A DNA stretch of 64,000 nucleotides from Phaeobacter italicus (GCF_001258055.1 NZ_CVRM01000011.1:868001-932000), one strand, 5' to 3'; positions 46,701 to 55,471 are shown, counted from the first letter of the stretch. Numbers and translations are program-made. The notes: a model not told the origin generated them from the sequence alone.

Positions 46701-47732
46701 GGTCGGGGTGCCGCCATAGATGGGCCGGTCTTCCACCCGCGCGATCAACTCTGCCTCGGCCCGACCAATCCCGGCAACGCCCCACGGCATATTGGCGCCT
46801 TCGACCTCGTGCCGTTCTACCTTGGGGCGGATCTGACAGGCACTGCATCGCAGGTCATTGCCAAACCACGACACGATCAGCGAGGCCGCACCGCAGTTTG
46901 GCAGCTCTGCCTCCAGCGTATCGAGAGAGGTGACAAGGTCGCTCTCTCCCGAGGGGCTGTGAGAATTGGCAGGCTTGGCCTGTCCGGGGCCGTGATCGTA
47001 ATGCATCGGAGTGGCGGCCAAGGCATATTCGCCCGTGCCCGGCATCAGCGCCACCCCCTGCACCAGTTGTGGCAGGTCCAGATCATAGCTGCTGCTGTCG
47101 GGCTGTTCGGCGCGCAGCACTTCGAACGAGAACTGCGGCACCCGGTTGCCAAAGCGCTCCAGCGACAGGTTCTCCATCACCACATAGGCGGTGCCGCGAT
47201 AGGCTGGCACCTGCCCTGCTCCCTCTATCGCCTCCATCACCGGATCGGGCGCCTGATCCATGGTGCCCCGGTAGACCGTCATGTTGAGATCCTTGGGCGC
47301 CACCTCTTCGCCATCGGCCCAGACACGGCCGATATGGGTAATCTCTCCCCCGCAGACCGCAATCGCCAGTGAGACGTCATAGCTGTAGCTGGTGACCTGG
47401 GGCTGGCGCGCGCCGCCGCCCTTGCCGCCGCCCCCGGTGGTGGTAGTGGTTTCGCGAAACTGCGAGGCCCAGATCACCTGCCCGCCAACCCGCATCCGGC
47501 CAAAGACCTGCGCCACCGGCTGGCCGTCGCTGGCATGGGTGAGGCGAAAGCGTTCGACGCGGCCGGTCTCTACCGGTTCGCTGCCTGCCCCAAAAAGACG
47601 GCTGTCAATGGCGCGCCCCACAGTGGCCCCAAGGGCGCGGCCAATCGCAACCGAGGACAGGCCCGCAACAGCCCCACCCACAGATCCACCAAGCGCAGCA
47701 CCCGCTGCCGACAAAAGAATGGTCGCCATCAC
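43725..47732 (-). CDS. g15: GTA gp15, host-specificity / tail-tip megaprotein
   Basis: A 1335-aa baseplate protein that forms the tail tip and contacts the host. Hydrophobic glycine-rich N-terminus (1-45), phage tail domains, a GTA TIM-barrel-like domain (about 430-760, with KIGYAADWSEYWGYKSPEGN and FVGIDNYMPLSDWR), a phage-tail domain (about 800-1000) and a C-terminal carbohydrate-contact region. The length matches the roughly 1300-residue gp15 of R. capsulatus. It may start at this GTG or at the ATG five bases on. It overlaps g14 by 4 bp in a GTGATG junction. Confidence 0.93.
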   Translation of the reverse strand: MMATILLSAAGAALGGSVGGAVAGLSSVAIGRALGATVGRAIDSRLFGAGSEPVETGRVERFRLTHASDGQPVAQVFGRMRVGGQVIWASQFRETTTTTGGGGKGGGARQPQVTSYSYDVSLAIAVCGGEITHIGRVWADGEEVAPKDLNMTVYRGTMDQAPDPVMEAIEGAGQVPAYRGTAYVVMENLSLERFGNRVPQFSFEVLRAEQPDSSSYDLDLPQLVQGVALMPGTGEYALAATPMHYDHGPGQAKPANSHSPSGESDLVTSLDTLEAELPNCGAASLIVSWFGNDLRCSACQIRPKVERHEVEGANMPWGVAGIGRAEAELIARVEDRPIYGGTPTDQAVMEAIHALQARGQRVMFYPFILMDQLAGNDLPDPWTGQTGQPHLPWRGRITLSVAPGQTGSPDGSAAAQSEVAAFFGQVTAADFTITVGKAAQNGQPASPGSVTYSGDPEDWGLARFILHNAALCAAAGGVEAFCIGSEMRALTQIRDDQGFPAVAALRDLTQQVRQILGAETKIGYAADWSEYWGYKSPEGNRYFHLDPLWADPEIDFVGIDNYMPLSDWRAGEDHLDAEAGAPSIYDLDYLRGGIEGGEGYEWYYHSTDAEAAQIRTPITDGAHDEAWVWRYKDIRNWWSNPHHDRIDGMRAALPTEWEPKSKPIWFTELGCAAIDKGSNQPNKFLDPKSSESKLPKHSDGQRDDLMQLAYLRAVLGYWQEEGRNLISDIYGGPMLDMSNAYVWAWDARPFPTFPNALGIWSDGDNYLRGHWLNGRVGQRSLASVLEEICLGAGLSRDALALTGVEGLVRGYTVSDIAEARAALQPLLLRHGVDAIERDGLLQFRARSGRGAQPLALAALVDGEEIDGTVERTRAAQAELSGRVRLRFVDWGGPHDLRVEEAILPDEATHGVSDTELPMALSRTEGRQIVQRWLSEARIARDSLRLELPPSKMRIGAGDVITLPVQDPAALGRDGQPPNPTAQYRIDRVEQGQTQLIEAVRIDPEIYTRPALEEELPGVTPFAAPVPVLPLFLDLPLISGDELPHAPHLAVVADPWPGRVAVYAAPGDADYGLEDILAASATVGVTNTALAAGPLGRWDRGAALEVDLIHGQLHGRDPQAVLNGANLMAIGDGSPANWELFQFTTAELIAPGRYLLSNRLRGLQGSDARMPPLWPKGSYVVAMNGVPDQIELSANQRGLNRHYRIGSAARPYDDPSYTHLEAAFGGEGLRPYAPVHLHQSGALGAGDVTLSWIRRGRIDADRWEGEDIPLGEDLERYRLRLLRGDRVLREERLSQPSWVYAVSDQTTDAVAPGDQIEVAQISARYGAGAAGRLRLL

Positions 47733-48244
47733 ATCACCTCTTCACCAACTGCGTCACTGTCTGCATCGCCCTCGCCGCGCGTGTTGCTGCACCCCGCAGG
47801 CACCTGCATCGGAAAGGCAAAGCGCGCCACGATCCGCCGCTGCCAGGGCCTGCTGAGCGCGGTTTCCACCACGCCATGGCCGCAATAGGCGTGGATGAAC
47901 CGCGCGGGCGCATCGACGGCGGTCTGGATCGCCACATGTTTGGCCACTGCACCCGCGCGCATGCGAAACAGGATCACATCCCCGATGGCCTCCGCCTCAC
48001 TCGGTTTCGGCGCGAGATGGCGCAAAGCCGCCTGCCACAGCGCCTCTTCGCCCTGTGGTTCGGACCAATCCATTGTATAGGCGGGCGGATGCTCGGGCTC
48101 TGTTCCGTAGCAGCTGCGCCAGACACCCCGGATCAGCCCCAGACAGTCGCACCCGGCCCCCAGCGCAGAGGCCTGATGCACATAAGGCGTGCCAAGCCAT
48201 TGGCGCGCAGCCGCAACGATCGTGTCACCTGTTGGCTGGCTCAT
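47729..48244 (-). CDS. g14: GTA gp14, NlpC/P60 cell-wall peptidase
   Basis: A 171-aa NlpC/P60 peptidase of the phage tail type. Catalytic Cys34 in the GCDCLGLIRG motif and His in AKHVAIQT are present. In the GTA particle it sits at the tail tip and is thought to open recipient peptidoglycan. A 15-residue Glu/Asp-rich tail ends the protein. It overlaps g13 by 4 bp (ATGA) and g15 by 4 bp. Confidence 0.93.
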   Translation of the reverse strand: MSQPTGDTIVAAARQWLGTPYVHQASALGAGCDCLGLIRGVWRSCYGTEPEHPPAYTMDWSEPQGEEALWQAALRHLAPKPSEAEAIGDVILFRMRAGAVAKHVAIQTAVDAPARFIHAYCGHGVVETALSRPWQRRIVARFAFPMQVPAGCSNTRGEGDADSDAVGEEVM

Positions 48245-49230
48245 CTGCGGCTCCCCCCGGTGTTGCTGCCGCTCTGGCGCGGCACGCTCATCACCCAGTC
48301 CTCGCCCGGAATGTCGGGAAACCCCTGAAAGTTCGTGACATTGTCAAATCGCGCCCTGCAGGTGGCAAACCGCTTGTCGCAACCTGCCGTCAGGCGGATC
48401 GCGTCTCCGGGCCTCAGCGCGGCGCGGATCGGCTCCCACAGGGTAAGACGACGGTGGCTGCCCTGGGGGTCAGGCGCGGTGATCGCATCCCCAAGACTGC
48501 CTGCCACAGTTTGGTCGCTCTTGATCATCGCCCAGAGCCCACGGGCCTCGCCGCTCAGCACATCAAGGCGCCCGCCTGCAAACCAGCCCGGTTCAAACCC
48601 CATAAGCGCTGCAAACGTCAGAAACTGCGCATCCTCAAGACCCGCAACCGTCGTCTCCAGCCGATACCCCGGCGTGCTGAGATCAAAGCCACACTGCCGA
48701 TCGCCCAGAACCGCAGTGCACGGTTTCTGGTAGATCCGCCCCATCGGCTGGTTCAACACCTCCGTCAGGCCCCGCAGCTCTGCCTCAAAAGCACCACCTG
48801 CACGGCGGATCTGGCCGAAATGGCCGCGAAACTGCAACCAGCGCACCGAGACATCCGTCCAGTTCACCAGCCAGCAGCGCACCTCGGCGCCATCAAAGCG
48901 GCCCGCGTCGATCTCTGCTTCTGAAATCGCCACATCGCTCAGCGCGCCAAGCGCCTCGCTGTTGTCGATGGCGAGCCCCGTCGCCTGTTCCAGACTGCGC
49001 GCGTTCAGCCCGGTGCCCGCCCGAAAGCGCAGATCCTCAAAGCCCGCCGCATCCGCGCCAGTGGCGCCAAACTGCAGATCGCAGTCGTGATCGGTAAACC
49101 CATAGCGCGCCCCGTCCACGCGGCGCACCGCCCAGCAGCGGCACAGCGTCGTCAGCCCGGTGGCGAGATGGGCCTGGAACGCCGCGCTCATGCCGCCCTT
49201 GGCTGCGGTTGGTGTCTCTGGCCCGCTCAT
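48241..49230 (-). CDS. g13: GTA gp13, tail hub protein (DUF2163)
   Basis: A 329-aa DUF2163 protein, the hub of the GTA baseplate. Recognisable: RVDGARYGFTDHDCDLQF and the C-terminal CDKRFATCRARFDNVTNFQG segment with its Cys residues, which in relatives bind an iron-sulfur cluster. The start at 49230 is favoured by the ATGA overlap with g12; an internal ATG 39 nt later is the alternative. Confidence 0.92.
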   Translation of the reverse strand: MSGPETPTAAKGGMSAAFQAHLATGLTTLCRCWAVRRVDGARYGFTDHDCDLQFGATGADAAGFEDLRFRAGTGLNARSLEQATGLAIDNSEALGALSDVAISEAEIDAGRFDGAEVRCWLVNWTDVSVRWLQFRGHFGQIRRAGGAFEAELRGLTEVLNQPMGRIYQKPCTAVLGDRQCGFDLSTPGYRLETTVAGLEDAQFLTFAALMGFEPGWFAGGRLDVLSGEARGLWAMIKSDQTVAGSLGDAITAPDPQGSHRRLTLWEPIRAALRPGDAIRLTAGCDKRFATCRARFDNVTNFQGFPDIPGEDWVMSVPRQSGSNTGGSRR

Positions 49231-49883
49231 ACCCGCAGCTCCACGACCGGGACGTTGGGCACATCACCGGCCTGAAAGGAGGCAACGCTGGTCTGGATGC
49301 GGTCCGTGTCAAACCGCACCGGCACGTCAAACTCGAACCCCGCCCGCACCGCGAGGCCGGATTCCGGCGGGTGAGTGAACCGGATCAGGCCGGTCGATGC
49401 ATCAAGGGTGTAATCCACCCCCTCCTGCAGCGCGTCCTGTTCGACACCCACCCGCACCGACCCCACCACGGGTTTGCTGATCGGGCGATCATAGCTTTGT
49501 GCGCCAGAGCGATAGCTCTTGGTCAGTTGGAAATCCTGCCGGACCCCATCCCCCATGCCGATGACCTGATCGTCAAAACGCACCTCCTGCGACGCGGCAG
49601 AGGATTTGTAGTCGGACCAGTCTTTCCAGCGAAACCCGTACATCTGGCCCTGGCGCGCCTCGAAAAACGCGATCAGGGCCTCGATGTCTTCGAGGCTGCG
49701 CAGCCCCAGTCCCGCGTCATAGCGGCGGCGCGAATGGGCCCAAGGGGTGTTGCGTTCTTCAAACCCATTGGCAAGCGTCACCACATCGGTGCGCCGCTCT
49801 GGCCCGCCGATGGAGCCAAAACTCAGCGATGCGGGAAAGCGTACGTCGTGAAAGCTGGGGGCGATTGGGGCGGTCTGGTCCAT
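49227..49883 (-). CDS. g12: GTA gp12, distal tail protein (DUF2460)
   Basis: A 218-aa DUF2460 protein, the distal tail ring of the GTA. Signature stretches: FHDVRFPASLSFGSIGGPER, FFEARQGQMYGFRWKDWSDY and LTKSY. GGAGA is six bases before the ATG of MDQTAP. Overlaps g13 by 4 bp (ATGA). Confidence 0.92.
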   Translation of the reverse strand: MDQTAPIAPSFHDVRFPASLSFGSIGGPERRTDVVTLANGFEERNTPWAHSRRRYDAGLGLRSLEDIEALIAFFEARQGQMYGFRWKDWSDYKSSAASQEVRFDDQVIGMGDGVRQDFQLTKSYRSGAQSYDRPISKPVVGSVRVGVEQDALQEGVDYTLDASTGLIRFTHPPESGLAVRAGFEFDVPVRFDTDRIQTSVASFQAGDVPNVPVVELRV

Positions 49884-49982
49884 GTCAGATCTCCGGAATA
49901 CGGTGGAAAGAAGGGGCAAGCCCGCGACCGGGCGGTGGCCGGGCGGTGACCGGGCCGTGCAGTTTGGGCCGTATCTGGCAGG

Positions 49983-50639
49983 CTAGCGGTTTCGACTGCC
50001 CCGGCTCAGGGCGCGGCTCAGCTGGGCGGCGATCTGGCCCTGACTGCGCTGAAACCCCTGCACATCGGGCGTCTGAATGTTCATCACCACCTGCGTTGTG
50101 CCACCGCCCCCGGCCCGCACTCCAAGCGCGCCATCCGCCGTGCGCGCAAGCGGCAGGATCGCCTCGGGTCCGGCTTCGCCCATCAACCCGGTTCCGCCGC
50201 GCATGGGAAAGGACACAGGCCCCGAAACCACGCCCCCACGGGCAAAGGGCATCACGCGCCCCTGCGAAAACGCCGCCCCGTCCGCAAAAGGCAGCAAACC
50301 GCCAACCAGCGACTGCATGCCATCAGACAGCAGCCCGCCGACGTGTTGGGTCACGGGCTTGATGGCGGCGGAATAGGTGGTCTGGATCATCGAACGCGCC
50401 ATTGTGTCCAGCGCGTCCGACAGCTTCATGCCGTCAAAGACCACCCCGTCAAAGGCGCGGCGCAGCCCCTTGGACATGCCGCGTTCCAGGGTCTGGGCAT
50501 CCTGCTGGGTGGCAGCAAAGGCCGCGCGCACCCGGCGCAGCTCTGCATCGAAACTTGCCGCCATAGAGGCCGCATCCCCCAGCGCTGCCCCAAGGGCATC
50601 ACTGCGCTGTTCCAGCTCGCTCAAGTCGCTGTCGGCCAT
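49983..50639 (-). CDS. g11: GTA gp11, short tape-measure protein
   Basis: A 218-aa protein. In phages tape measures are far longer; the short form is normal for GTAs and fits their short tail. N-terminal coiled helices (SELEQRSDALGAALGDAAS), a hydrophobic central part, and the FARGGVVSGPVSFPMRGGTGLMGEAGPEAILPL C-terminal region of phage tail tape-measure families, here in shortened form. AAGGAG is eight bases before the ATG. Its start overlaps the end of g10.1 by 19 bp. Confidence 0.9.
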   Translation of the reverse strand: MADSDLSELEQRSDALGAALGDAASMAASFDAELRRVRAAFAATQQDAQTLERGMSKGLRRAFDGVVFDGMKLSDALDTMARSMIQTTYSAAIKPVTQHVGGLLSDGMQSLVGGLLPFADGAAFSQGRVMPFARGGVVSGPVSFPMRGGTGLMGEAGPEAILPLARTADGALGVRAGGGGTTQVVMNIQTPDVQGFQRSQGQIAAQLSRALSRGSRNR

Positions 50640-50893
50640 GTCTCGGGCTCCTTTCGTGGTGTGGTATCGCGGTCGGGGTCATCATCCATTTGGGCTGCGT
50701 CCGGAAAGGCGCGCATCAACGCCTGCAGCCCGTCGCGCGCCAGCGGCCTGTCGCCGCTGTCCTGCCCCAGCATCAGCCGCAGCTCTGCCGGGGTCAGCGC
50801 CCAGAACACCGCAGGGGGCAGACGCAGGTGACACAGGCCCGCCCGCATCAGCGCACGCCAGTCCAGGGCCGGTGCATCGCGGGCGTCATTCAT
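50621..50893 (-). CDS. g10.1: GTA gp10.1, small tail-assembly protein
   Basis: A 90-aa protein opening MNDARDAPALDWRALMRAGL with LRLPPAVFWALTPAELRLML, the conserved signature of the small gene between g10 and g11. By position and type it is the second part of the tail assembly chaperone pair. Overlaps g10 by 4 bp and g11 by 19 bp. Confidence 0.88.
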   Translation of the reverse strand: MNDARDAPALDWRALMRAGLCHLRLPPAVFWALTPAELRLMLGQDSGDRPLARDGLQALMRAFPDAAQMDDDPDRDTTPRKEPETWPTAT

Positions 50894-51279
50894 GCCGCTG
50901 CCCCGGTGCCAAAGCTCAACGCCAGCAGCTGGGCCGCAACCTGCGCCGCACGGACAGGGCCGCCGGTGATCTCGGCCTCGGCAAGAGTGACCGCATCAAG
51001 CGGCTGGCCACCGCCCTGAAGCCCCGCCACCAAAAGCGCCAGCACATCGGTGGCAGAAAACCGACCCTCTTCGAACCGAGCAACCAGCGCGATGAGAGAG
51101 GGTTCCTCCAGCTGCGCCTCAAGCGCGGCCAGCGCACCCAGCGTCAGGCGCAGCACATGCACCACGCCATTGATCTCCAGCGCGACCTCTCCGGCGTGGG
51201 GATTGGCCTGTGTCCCAGCGGACATAAACCTGTGGGCGGCGAAGCTACGGGGGGCTGTCTGATCCATGCCGGCCCCCAT
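50890..51279 (-). CDS. g10: GTA gp10, tail assembly chaperone
   Basis: A 129-aa protein with LEINGVVHVLRLTLGALAAL, typical of gp10/phage tail assembly chaperones. The ATG forms a TGATG junction with the g9 stop; an in-frame ATG 12 nt later (MDQTAP) is also possible. Overlaps g10.1 by 4 bp. Confidence 0.88.
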   Translation of the reverse strand: MGAGMDQTAPRSFAAHRFMSAGTQANPHAGEVALEINGVVHVLRLTLGALAALEAQLEEPSLIALVARFEEGRFSATDVLALLVAGLQGGGQPLDAVTLAEAEITGGPVRAAQVAAQLLALSFGTGAAA

Positions 51280-51692
51280 CAAATCGCCGTAAAGACCAGC
51301 GCACCGGCACTGGCCAGCGAAAGCTCATAGGTGGCTTCGCCGTTGTGGCTGCCTGCATATTCCAGCGCCGTCACCTGAAACGGGCCCTCGACGATGCCGA
51401 AATCCGGGATGATCACCTGAAAGGCGGGTGTCAGCCCGTCAAAGAACAGCTGGCGGGCCCGTTCATCCGTGCCCGCATCGCGAAAAATACCCGAGCCCGA
51501 AATATTGGCAGAGCGCACCCCGGCCCCCGCCAGCAGCTCGCGCCAGCCACCCTGGCTTTCCAGGCTGGTGACATCGACGCTTTCGGCGTTAAAGCTGATA
51601 CGCGTGGCGCGCAGCCCTGCGATGGTTTCGAACTGGCCATCGGCGGTCATATCCACCTTGACCAACAGATCCTTGCCGTTCTGGGCACCCAT
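51279..51692 (-). CDS. g9: GTA gp9, major tail (tube) protein
   Basis: A 137-aa tail tube subunit: NGKDLLVKVDM, TISFNAE-like and VDVTSLESQGGWRELLAGAG motifs of the phage major tail protein family. AAAGGAG lies before the ATG. It stacks as rings to form the GTA tail. Confidence 0.92.
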   Translation of the reverse strand: MGAQNGKDLLVKVDMTADGQFETIAGLRATRISFNAESVDVTSLESQGGWRELLAGAGVRSANISGSGIFRDAGTDERARQLFFDGLTPAFQVIIPDFGIVEGPFQVTALEYAGSHNGEATYELSLASAGALVFTAI

Positions 51693-51793
51693 GGTGTTCT
51701 CCTTTGATCTAGCGATGTCTGACCGGCGCCAAATTCAGCTGAACATTGAGCGCCAAGCCATTGGTTTGATTTCATAGTTTCCGGCAGCGGGCG

Positions 51794-52201
51794 TCAGCCG
51801 TCCTCTACCCGTGCGGCAAAGCGCAGGGCGATGCGGCGGCCCCCGGATTTCGTGCGATTGGCGACGGCCCGGTCAAACCAGAGACCGACAAGCCGCCCCC
51901 GGCTGAGCGTCAGCTGCGCCGCGGCCAGGCTGTCGCAGATGGTGGCTGCGATGCCCTTTGCCCCGGCGAAGCCTGCGGTATCGGTGTGGATTGCGATCTC
52001 GACCAGATGGCGCGCGCCTGCGCCACTGCGATCAGAGCGGTCCTGCACATCCTCCGGGCCGAGGGTCACATAGGTCTGGGGCAGCGCCCCGGCCGGCAGC
52101 GCATCATAGATCGCCGTGCCCACCTGCGCCGCAAGCGCGGCGTCAGTGCTCAGATGCTGATAGATTGCCTGCTGCAACGGCAGGGCCAAGGCATAGGTCA
52201 T
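51794..52201 (-). CDS. g8: GTA gp8, tail terminator (DUF3168)
   Basis: A 135-aa DUF3168 protein (LQQAIYQHLSTDAALAA and YVTLGPEDVQDRSDRSGAG). It caps the tail tube at the head side. Overlaps g7 by 4 bp (ATGA); 101 bp separate it from g9. Confidence 0.92.
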   Translation of the reverse strand: MTYALALPLQQAIYQHLSTDAALAAQVGTAIYDALPAGALPQTYVTLGPEDVQDRSDRSGAGARHLVEIAIHTDTAGFAGAKGIAATICDSLAAAQLTLSRGRLVGLWFDRAVANRTKSGGRRIALRFAARVEDG

Positions 52202-52566
52202 GCGGTGGTCTCCTCTGTCACGAAACAGGTCAGGTAGCGTTGATCGGGGTCGCCCTCTGCCACGGCATCAATGCGAAAGATCCGGCCCCCGTCGCGAAAC
52301 CGCTGATCCGGGCGTGGTCTGGCGCTGTGGCCCACCGGAGCCGCGCGCAATGTGATGCGGTAGCGTTGCAGCGACAGGCTGGTGCCCAGCCGATCGGTGC
52401 TGCGCCCGCTGAGCGCGCGCATCTCGCACCAATGTTCACCAAGCACCTGCCAGGCCTCGACATGACCGCCCGCGCCATCCGAGGTGCGGCGGGGATCTTC
52501 GAGCATCAGGCGGCGCGACAGCCGGGGTTTCAACGGGGCGCGATAGGGGATGGGTTTGCCAGCCAT
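52198..52566 (-). CDS. g7: GTA gp7, head-tail adaptor/stopper
   Basis: A 122-aa phage head-tail joining protein: RRLMLEDPRRTSDGAGGHVE, WCEMRALSGRS and a RYRITLRAAP beta region are typical. It begins one base after the g6 stop with GGAGGGCAG inside the end of g6. Confidence 0.92.
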   Translation of the reverse strand: MAGKPIPYRAPLKPRLSRRLMLEDPRRTSDGAGGHVEAWQVLGEHWCEMRALSGRSTDRLGTSLSLQRYRITLRAAPVGHSARPRPDQRFRDGGRIFRIDAVAEGDPDQRYLTCFVTEETTA

Positions 52567-52567
52567 G

Positions 52568-53185
52568 TCACTGCCCTCCTTTCAGGATAGGACGCGCGCC
52601 CAGTGTCACCCGCAGCGGGCGATAGCGTTCGATCAGGGAGCTGACGCCAAAGGGCATACAGCCCCCCTGCAGGCGCAGATCATCGCGGTATTCGTAGTAA
52701 TGCGCCGCCAGCATCAAGACCGCCTGTGCCAGATCGCCGGGCACTGCGGCCCAGCTGCCGGCAAGCCCCGCGCGCAGCGTAATGCGGATCTGTCCGTTGC
52801 GGGGAATGGCCGGCAGGGTGGTGCCGGTTGCACATAGGCGCGGCTGATGGCTGTCCGGCTCCAGCCGGTAGTGGCTGGCGGGGATCTCTGTCTCTGCGCC
52901 CTGGGCGTCAACCGCGGTCAGGGTTGCCACGGTCTGAACCGGGGCCAGCGGCAGCACATCCACCGCCGGTGTCTGCCAGCGGCTGACCAAGAGGGCAAAA
53001 TCGCGGGCCAGGATCACCTTGGCGGTGCGTGCCTCGATCGCGGTGATCGCCGCGCGCAGATAGCCCAGCAGAACCTCATCCTGCAGCCCGCTTTCGTCAA
53101 ACCCTGTCCCCAGCCGCAGATGCGCCTTGAACGCCTCTTTGGGCAGCACCTCCTCCGGGATGGGTGTCAGTTCACTCAACATCAT
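52568..53185 (-). CDS. g6: GTA gp6, head-tail connector
   Basis: A 205-aa connector of the phage gp6-like (phiE125 gp8) family: PKEAFKAHLRLGTGFDESGLQDEVL start and AQAVLMLAAHYYEYRDD. It joins the portal to the tail. Start at MMLSELTP behind GGAG; 41 upstream codons are not similar. Confidence 0.9.
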   Translation of the reverse strand: MMLSELTPIPEEVLPKEAFKAHLRLGTGFDESGLQDEVLLGYLRAAITAIEARTAKVILARDFALLVSRWQTPAVDVLPLAPVQTVATLTAVDAQGAETEIPASHYRLEPDSHQPRLCATGTTLPAIPRNGQIRITLRAGLAGSWAAVPGDLAQAVLMLAAHYYEYRDDLRLQGGCMPFGVSSLIERYRPLRVTLGARPILKGGQ

Positions 53186-53345
53186 CTTCACACTCCAAAC
53201 GGTTGTCAGGTTTCGGTTTTCAGAAAAAAAGCGGGGGATGGATGCGCGCGCTGAACCAGCGACGGACGAAGGAGGAGCAGCAAGACCACCAGCCCAGATC
53301 GCGCGCATCCGGTGGCGGGGTCGTGCCCCGCCATCAGGCTGCGCG

Positions 53346-54530
53346 TCAGCTCAGCCCGAATTTCAGCAGCTTGATCGCGGCAAAGTCGCTGACGTCACCG
53401 CCCACCCGTTTGGTGGCATAAAACAGAACATGGGGCTTGGCGCTGAAGGGATCCCGCAGCACCCGCAGGTCGGGGCGTTCGGCAATGGTGTAGCCTGCCG
53501 CAAAATCCCCGAAGGCCACTGCAAAGGCATTTGCATCGGCGTCCGGCATGTCCTCGGCAATTACCACGCGATACCCCATCAGCCGCGCAGGCTCTGCCGC
53601 GGCGAGACCATCGGACCACAGAAACCGGCCATCCGCGTCCTTCAGCTTGCGCAGGATCCCCGCGGTTTTGGAGTTCATCAAGAAGCTGGCATTGGCGCGG
53701 TACTGCGCCCCCAGCGCATAGACCAGCTCGATGATCGCATCGCCATTGCCGATGTCGCCCTCGACGCCGGTGGTCGTGTAGCCGATGTTGCCCCAGCTCC
53801 AGCTGTTGTTGGCGATGGTCGGGTGCCACAGAATGCCGGTCGGTTTGTCGTTGCCGTCGCCGTTGATAAAGGCGGCCGCCTCCGCGCGGGAGAATTTGTC
53901 GGCGATCCGACCCGCCAGCCAGCCCTCAATGTCAAAGGCGCTGTCATCCAGCAGTCGCTGGGACGCCTTGGGCAGCGCCGACAGCTCATGTAGCGGAATG
54001 GTCACCCGGTCGATGACCGGCGTTGCGGTTTCGGCCACGGGGCCGGTTTCATTGGCCCAGCCATGACCGATATCGCCATGGTCGATCAGCACGTCATAAG
54101 AGGTCGCCTCAACCGTCACCACCGACGCAACGGCGCGGATGGAGGCGGTGCTGCTGAGCACGGATTTCACCGTCTCGGCTGTCTGCGGGTCGACCAGATA
54201 GCCGCCATCGCCGTTGACGGTTGTGCTCATGGCTTTGGCATCCAGGTCAAGCCCGCGCAGATCGCCATCATCGCCAGAGCGCAGATAGGCATCAAAGGCC
54301 TTTTGATGCGGCGCGGCGGCCATTTCGGAACTGGCAAGCGGTGGACGCTGCGGGGTATGGGATTTGCGATCCAGCATGGTCATTCGGTCCTCTGTCTGTT
54401 TCAAACGGGCTGCAACATCACCTTTGAAGCCGTTGAATTCCTGAATGAATTCACCCACCGCCTGTTTCACCTCCTGAAGGGGTGGCAGGCTGGCTTCGGG
54501 CGACTGCGGTGTTGGGGGATGGTGGGTCAT
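53346..54530 (-). CDS. g5: GTA gp5, HK97-fold major capsid protein
   Basis: A 394-aa HK97-type capsid protein. Residues 1-99 are the delta domain, with helical coiled coil at about 15-55. By comparison with R. capsulatus, cleavage by gp4 is expected between Lys99 and Ala100, just before MSTTVNGDGGYLVDP; this is inference. The rest is the capsid fold with GWANETGPVAET and the INGDGNDKPTGIL stretch. Lies 76 bp after g4. Confidence 0.94.
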   Translation of the reverse strand: MTHHPPTPQSPEASLPPLQEVKQAVGEFIQEFNGFKGDVAARLKQTEDRMTMLDRKSHTPQRPPLASSEMAAAPHQKAFDAYLRSGDDGDLRGLDLDAKAMSTTVNGDGGYLVDPQTAETVKSVLSSTASIRAVASVVTVEATSYDVLIDHGDIGHGWANETGPVAETATPVIDRVTIPLHELSALPKASQRLLDDSAFDIEGWLAGRIADKFSRAEAAAFINGDGNDKPTGILWHPTIANNSWSWGNIGYTTTGVEGDIGNGDAIIELVYALGAQYRANASFLMNSKTAGILRKLKDADGRFLWSDGLAAAEPARLMGYRVVIAEDMPDADANAFAVAFGDFAAGYTIAERPDLRVLRDPFSAKPHVLFYATKRVGGDVSDFAAIKLLKFGLS

Positions 54531-54605
54531 CGCGATGGTCCTTTGCGGTTTCAGGGCAGCATGGGGATCTGATTGCGCCAGATCCGAAGGGGCTTGTGAG
54601 CGCGC

Positions 54606-55217
54606 TCAGCCCGGTTGGGGCCGTGTGGTGCCAGTGCAGGCGCCACGAAGCAGCTCGCAGATTTCAAGCCACAGCCGGGTTTCGCGCGGGTCCGGCTCCG
54701 TGGTCTGTCGCGCGGCCTTTTGCTGGGTGTCCGTGCGGTTCAGCCGGGCAGATGACAGCATCGGAAAGGTGACCAGCGAGACCTCCCAAAGGTCCACCTC
54801 GCACAGTTCGCGCCCGCCGCCAGGCCGCGGGCTGGATTTGCGGGTGCGATAGCCGATCGACAGCCCGTCCAATGCGCCCGCCGCGATCAGGGCCGCCGCC
54901 TCTGCGCCCTTGTGGGTGCGCGTCAGGATGCGGCCTTTCACATGCAGACCACGGCTGTCTTCGGTGATCTCGTCCCACACGCCAATCGGTTGGGCCGGAT
55001 CATGTTGCCACAGCATCTTGACCGAAGAGCCAAGCGCGGCGCGATCCTTGAGAGAGGCGGCATAGGCCCCCGGGCGCACCACATCACCGCCTTGATCGGG
55101 ACGACCAAACAGGCTGGCATAGCCCGTGATTTCCACCGTGTCATCCGCCGCCTCTGCAATCCTGAGATCGCTGCCGAAGCGTGCGAATTTATGTTCCAAA
55201 TGCGGACAGAACTGCAT
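54606..55217 (-). CDS. g4: GTA gp4, prohead protease
   Basis: A 203-aa HK97-family prohead maturation protease. Typical pieces: EITGYASLFGRPDQGGDVV, MLWQHDPAQPIG with the candidate catalytic His, and ALDGLSIGYRT with the Ser. It should cut the delta domain from gp5. Start is the ATG behind GGAGAAG; a GTG codon precedes it. Confidence 0.92.
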   Translation of the reverse strand: MQFCPHLEHKFARFGSDLRIAEAADDTVEITGYASLFGRPDQGGDVVRPGAYAASLKDRAALGSSVKMLWQHDPAQPIGVWDEITEDSRGLHVKGRILTRTHKGAEAAALIAAGALDGLSIGYRTRKSSPRPGGGRELCEVDLWEVSLVTFPMLSSARLNRTDTQQKAARQTTEPDPRETRLWLEICELLRGACTGTTRPQPG

Positions 55218-55252
55218 CACCTTCTCCTGTTATCTCATTGAAACCATGTGCA

Positions 55253-55471
55253 TTACTGCACTGCCAAAAAGGACTGAAACGCCTGGGCAAGGATCACTGC
55301 GGCAACGCCATAGACCGTCAGCCAAAGCCGCCGCTCCATCCGCTCCAGCATCATTTCCAGCTGTTCCTGGCGCCGCGTCATGGCCTGCTGCTGCACCTCT
55401 GCAATCCGTTCATGGGCGCTGAGGCGCAGACCGGGGGCGCATTCGAATGGCGGCGGGCTGAGGTCAGTCAT
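55253..55471 (-). CDS. g3.5: GTA gp3.5, small head-formation membrane-type protein
   Basis: A 72-aa protein between portal and protease genes, as in R. capsulatus (rcc01685 type). Helical, Gln/Glu/Arg-rich (HERIAEVQQQAMTRRQEQLE), with a hydrophobic C-terminal segment (LTVYGVAAVILAQAFQSFLA). GGAGG is nine bases before the ATG. Overlaps g3 by 8 bp. Confidence 0.85.
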   Translation of the reverse strand: MTDLSPPPFECAPGLRLSAHERIAEVQQQAMTRRQEQLEMMLERMERRLWLTVYGVAAVILAQAFQSFLAVQ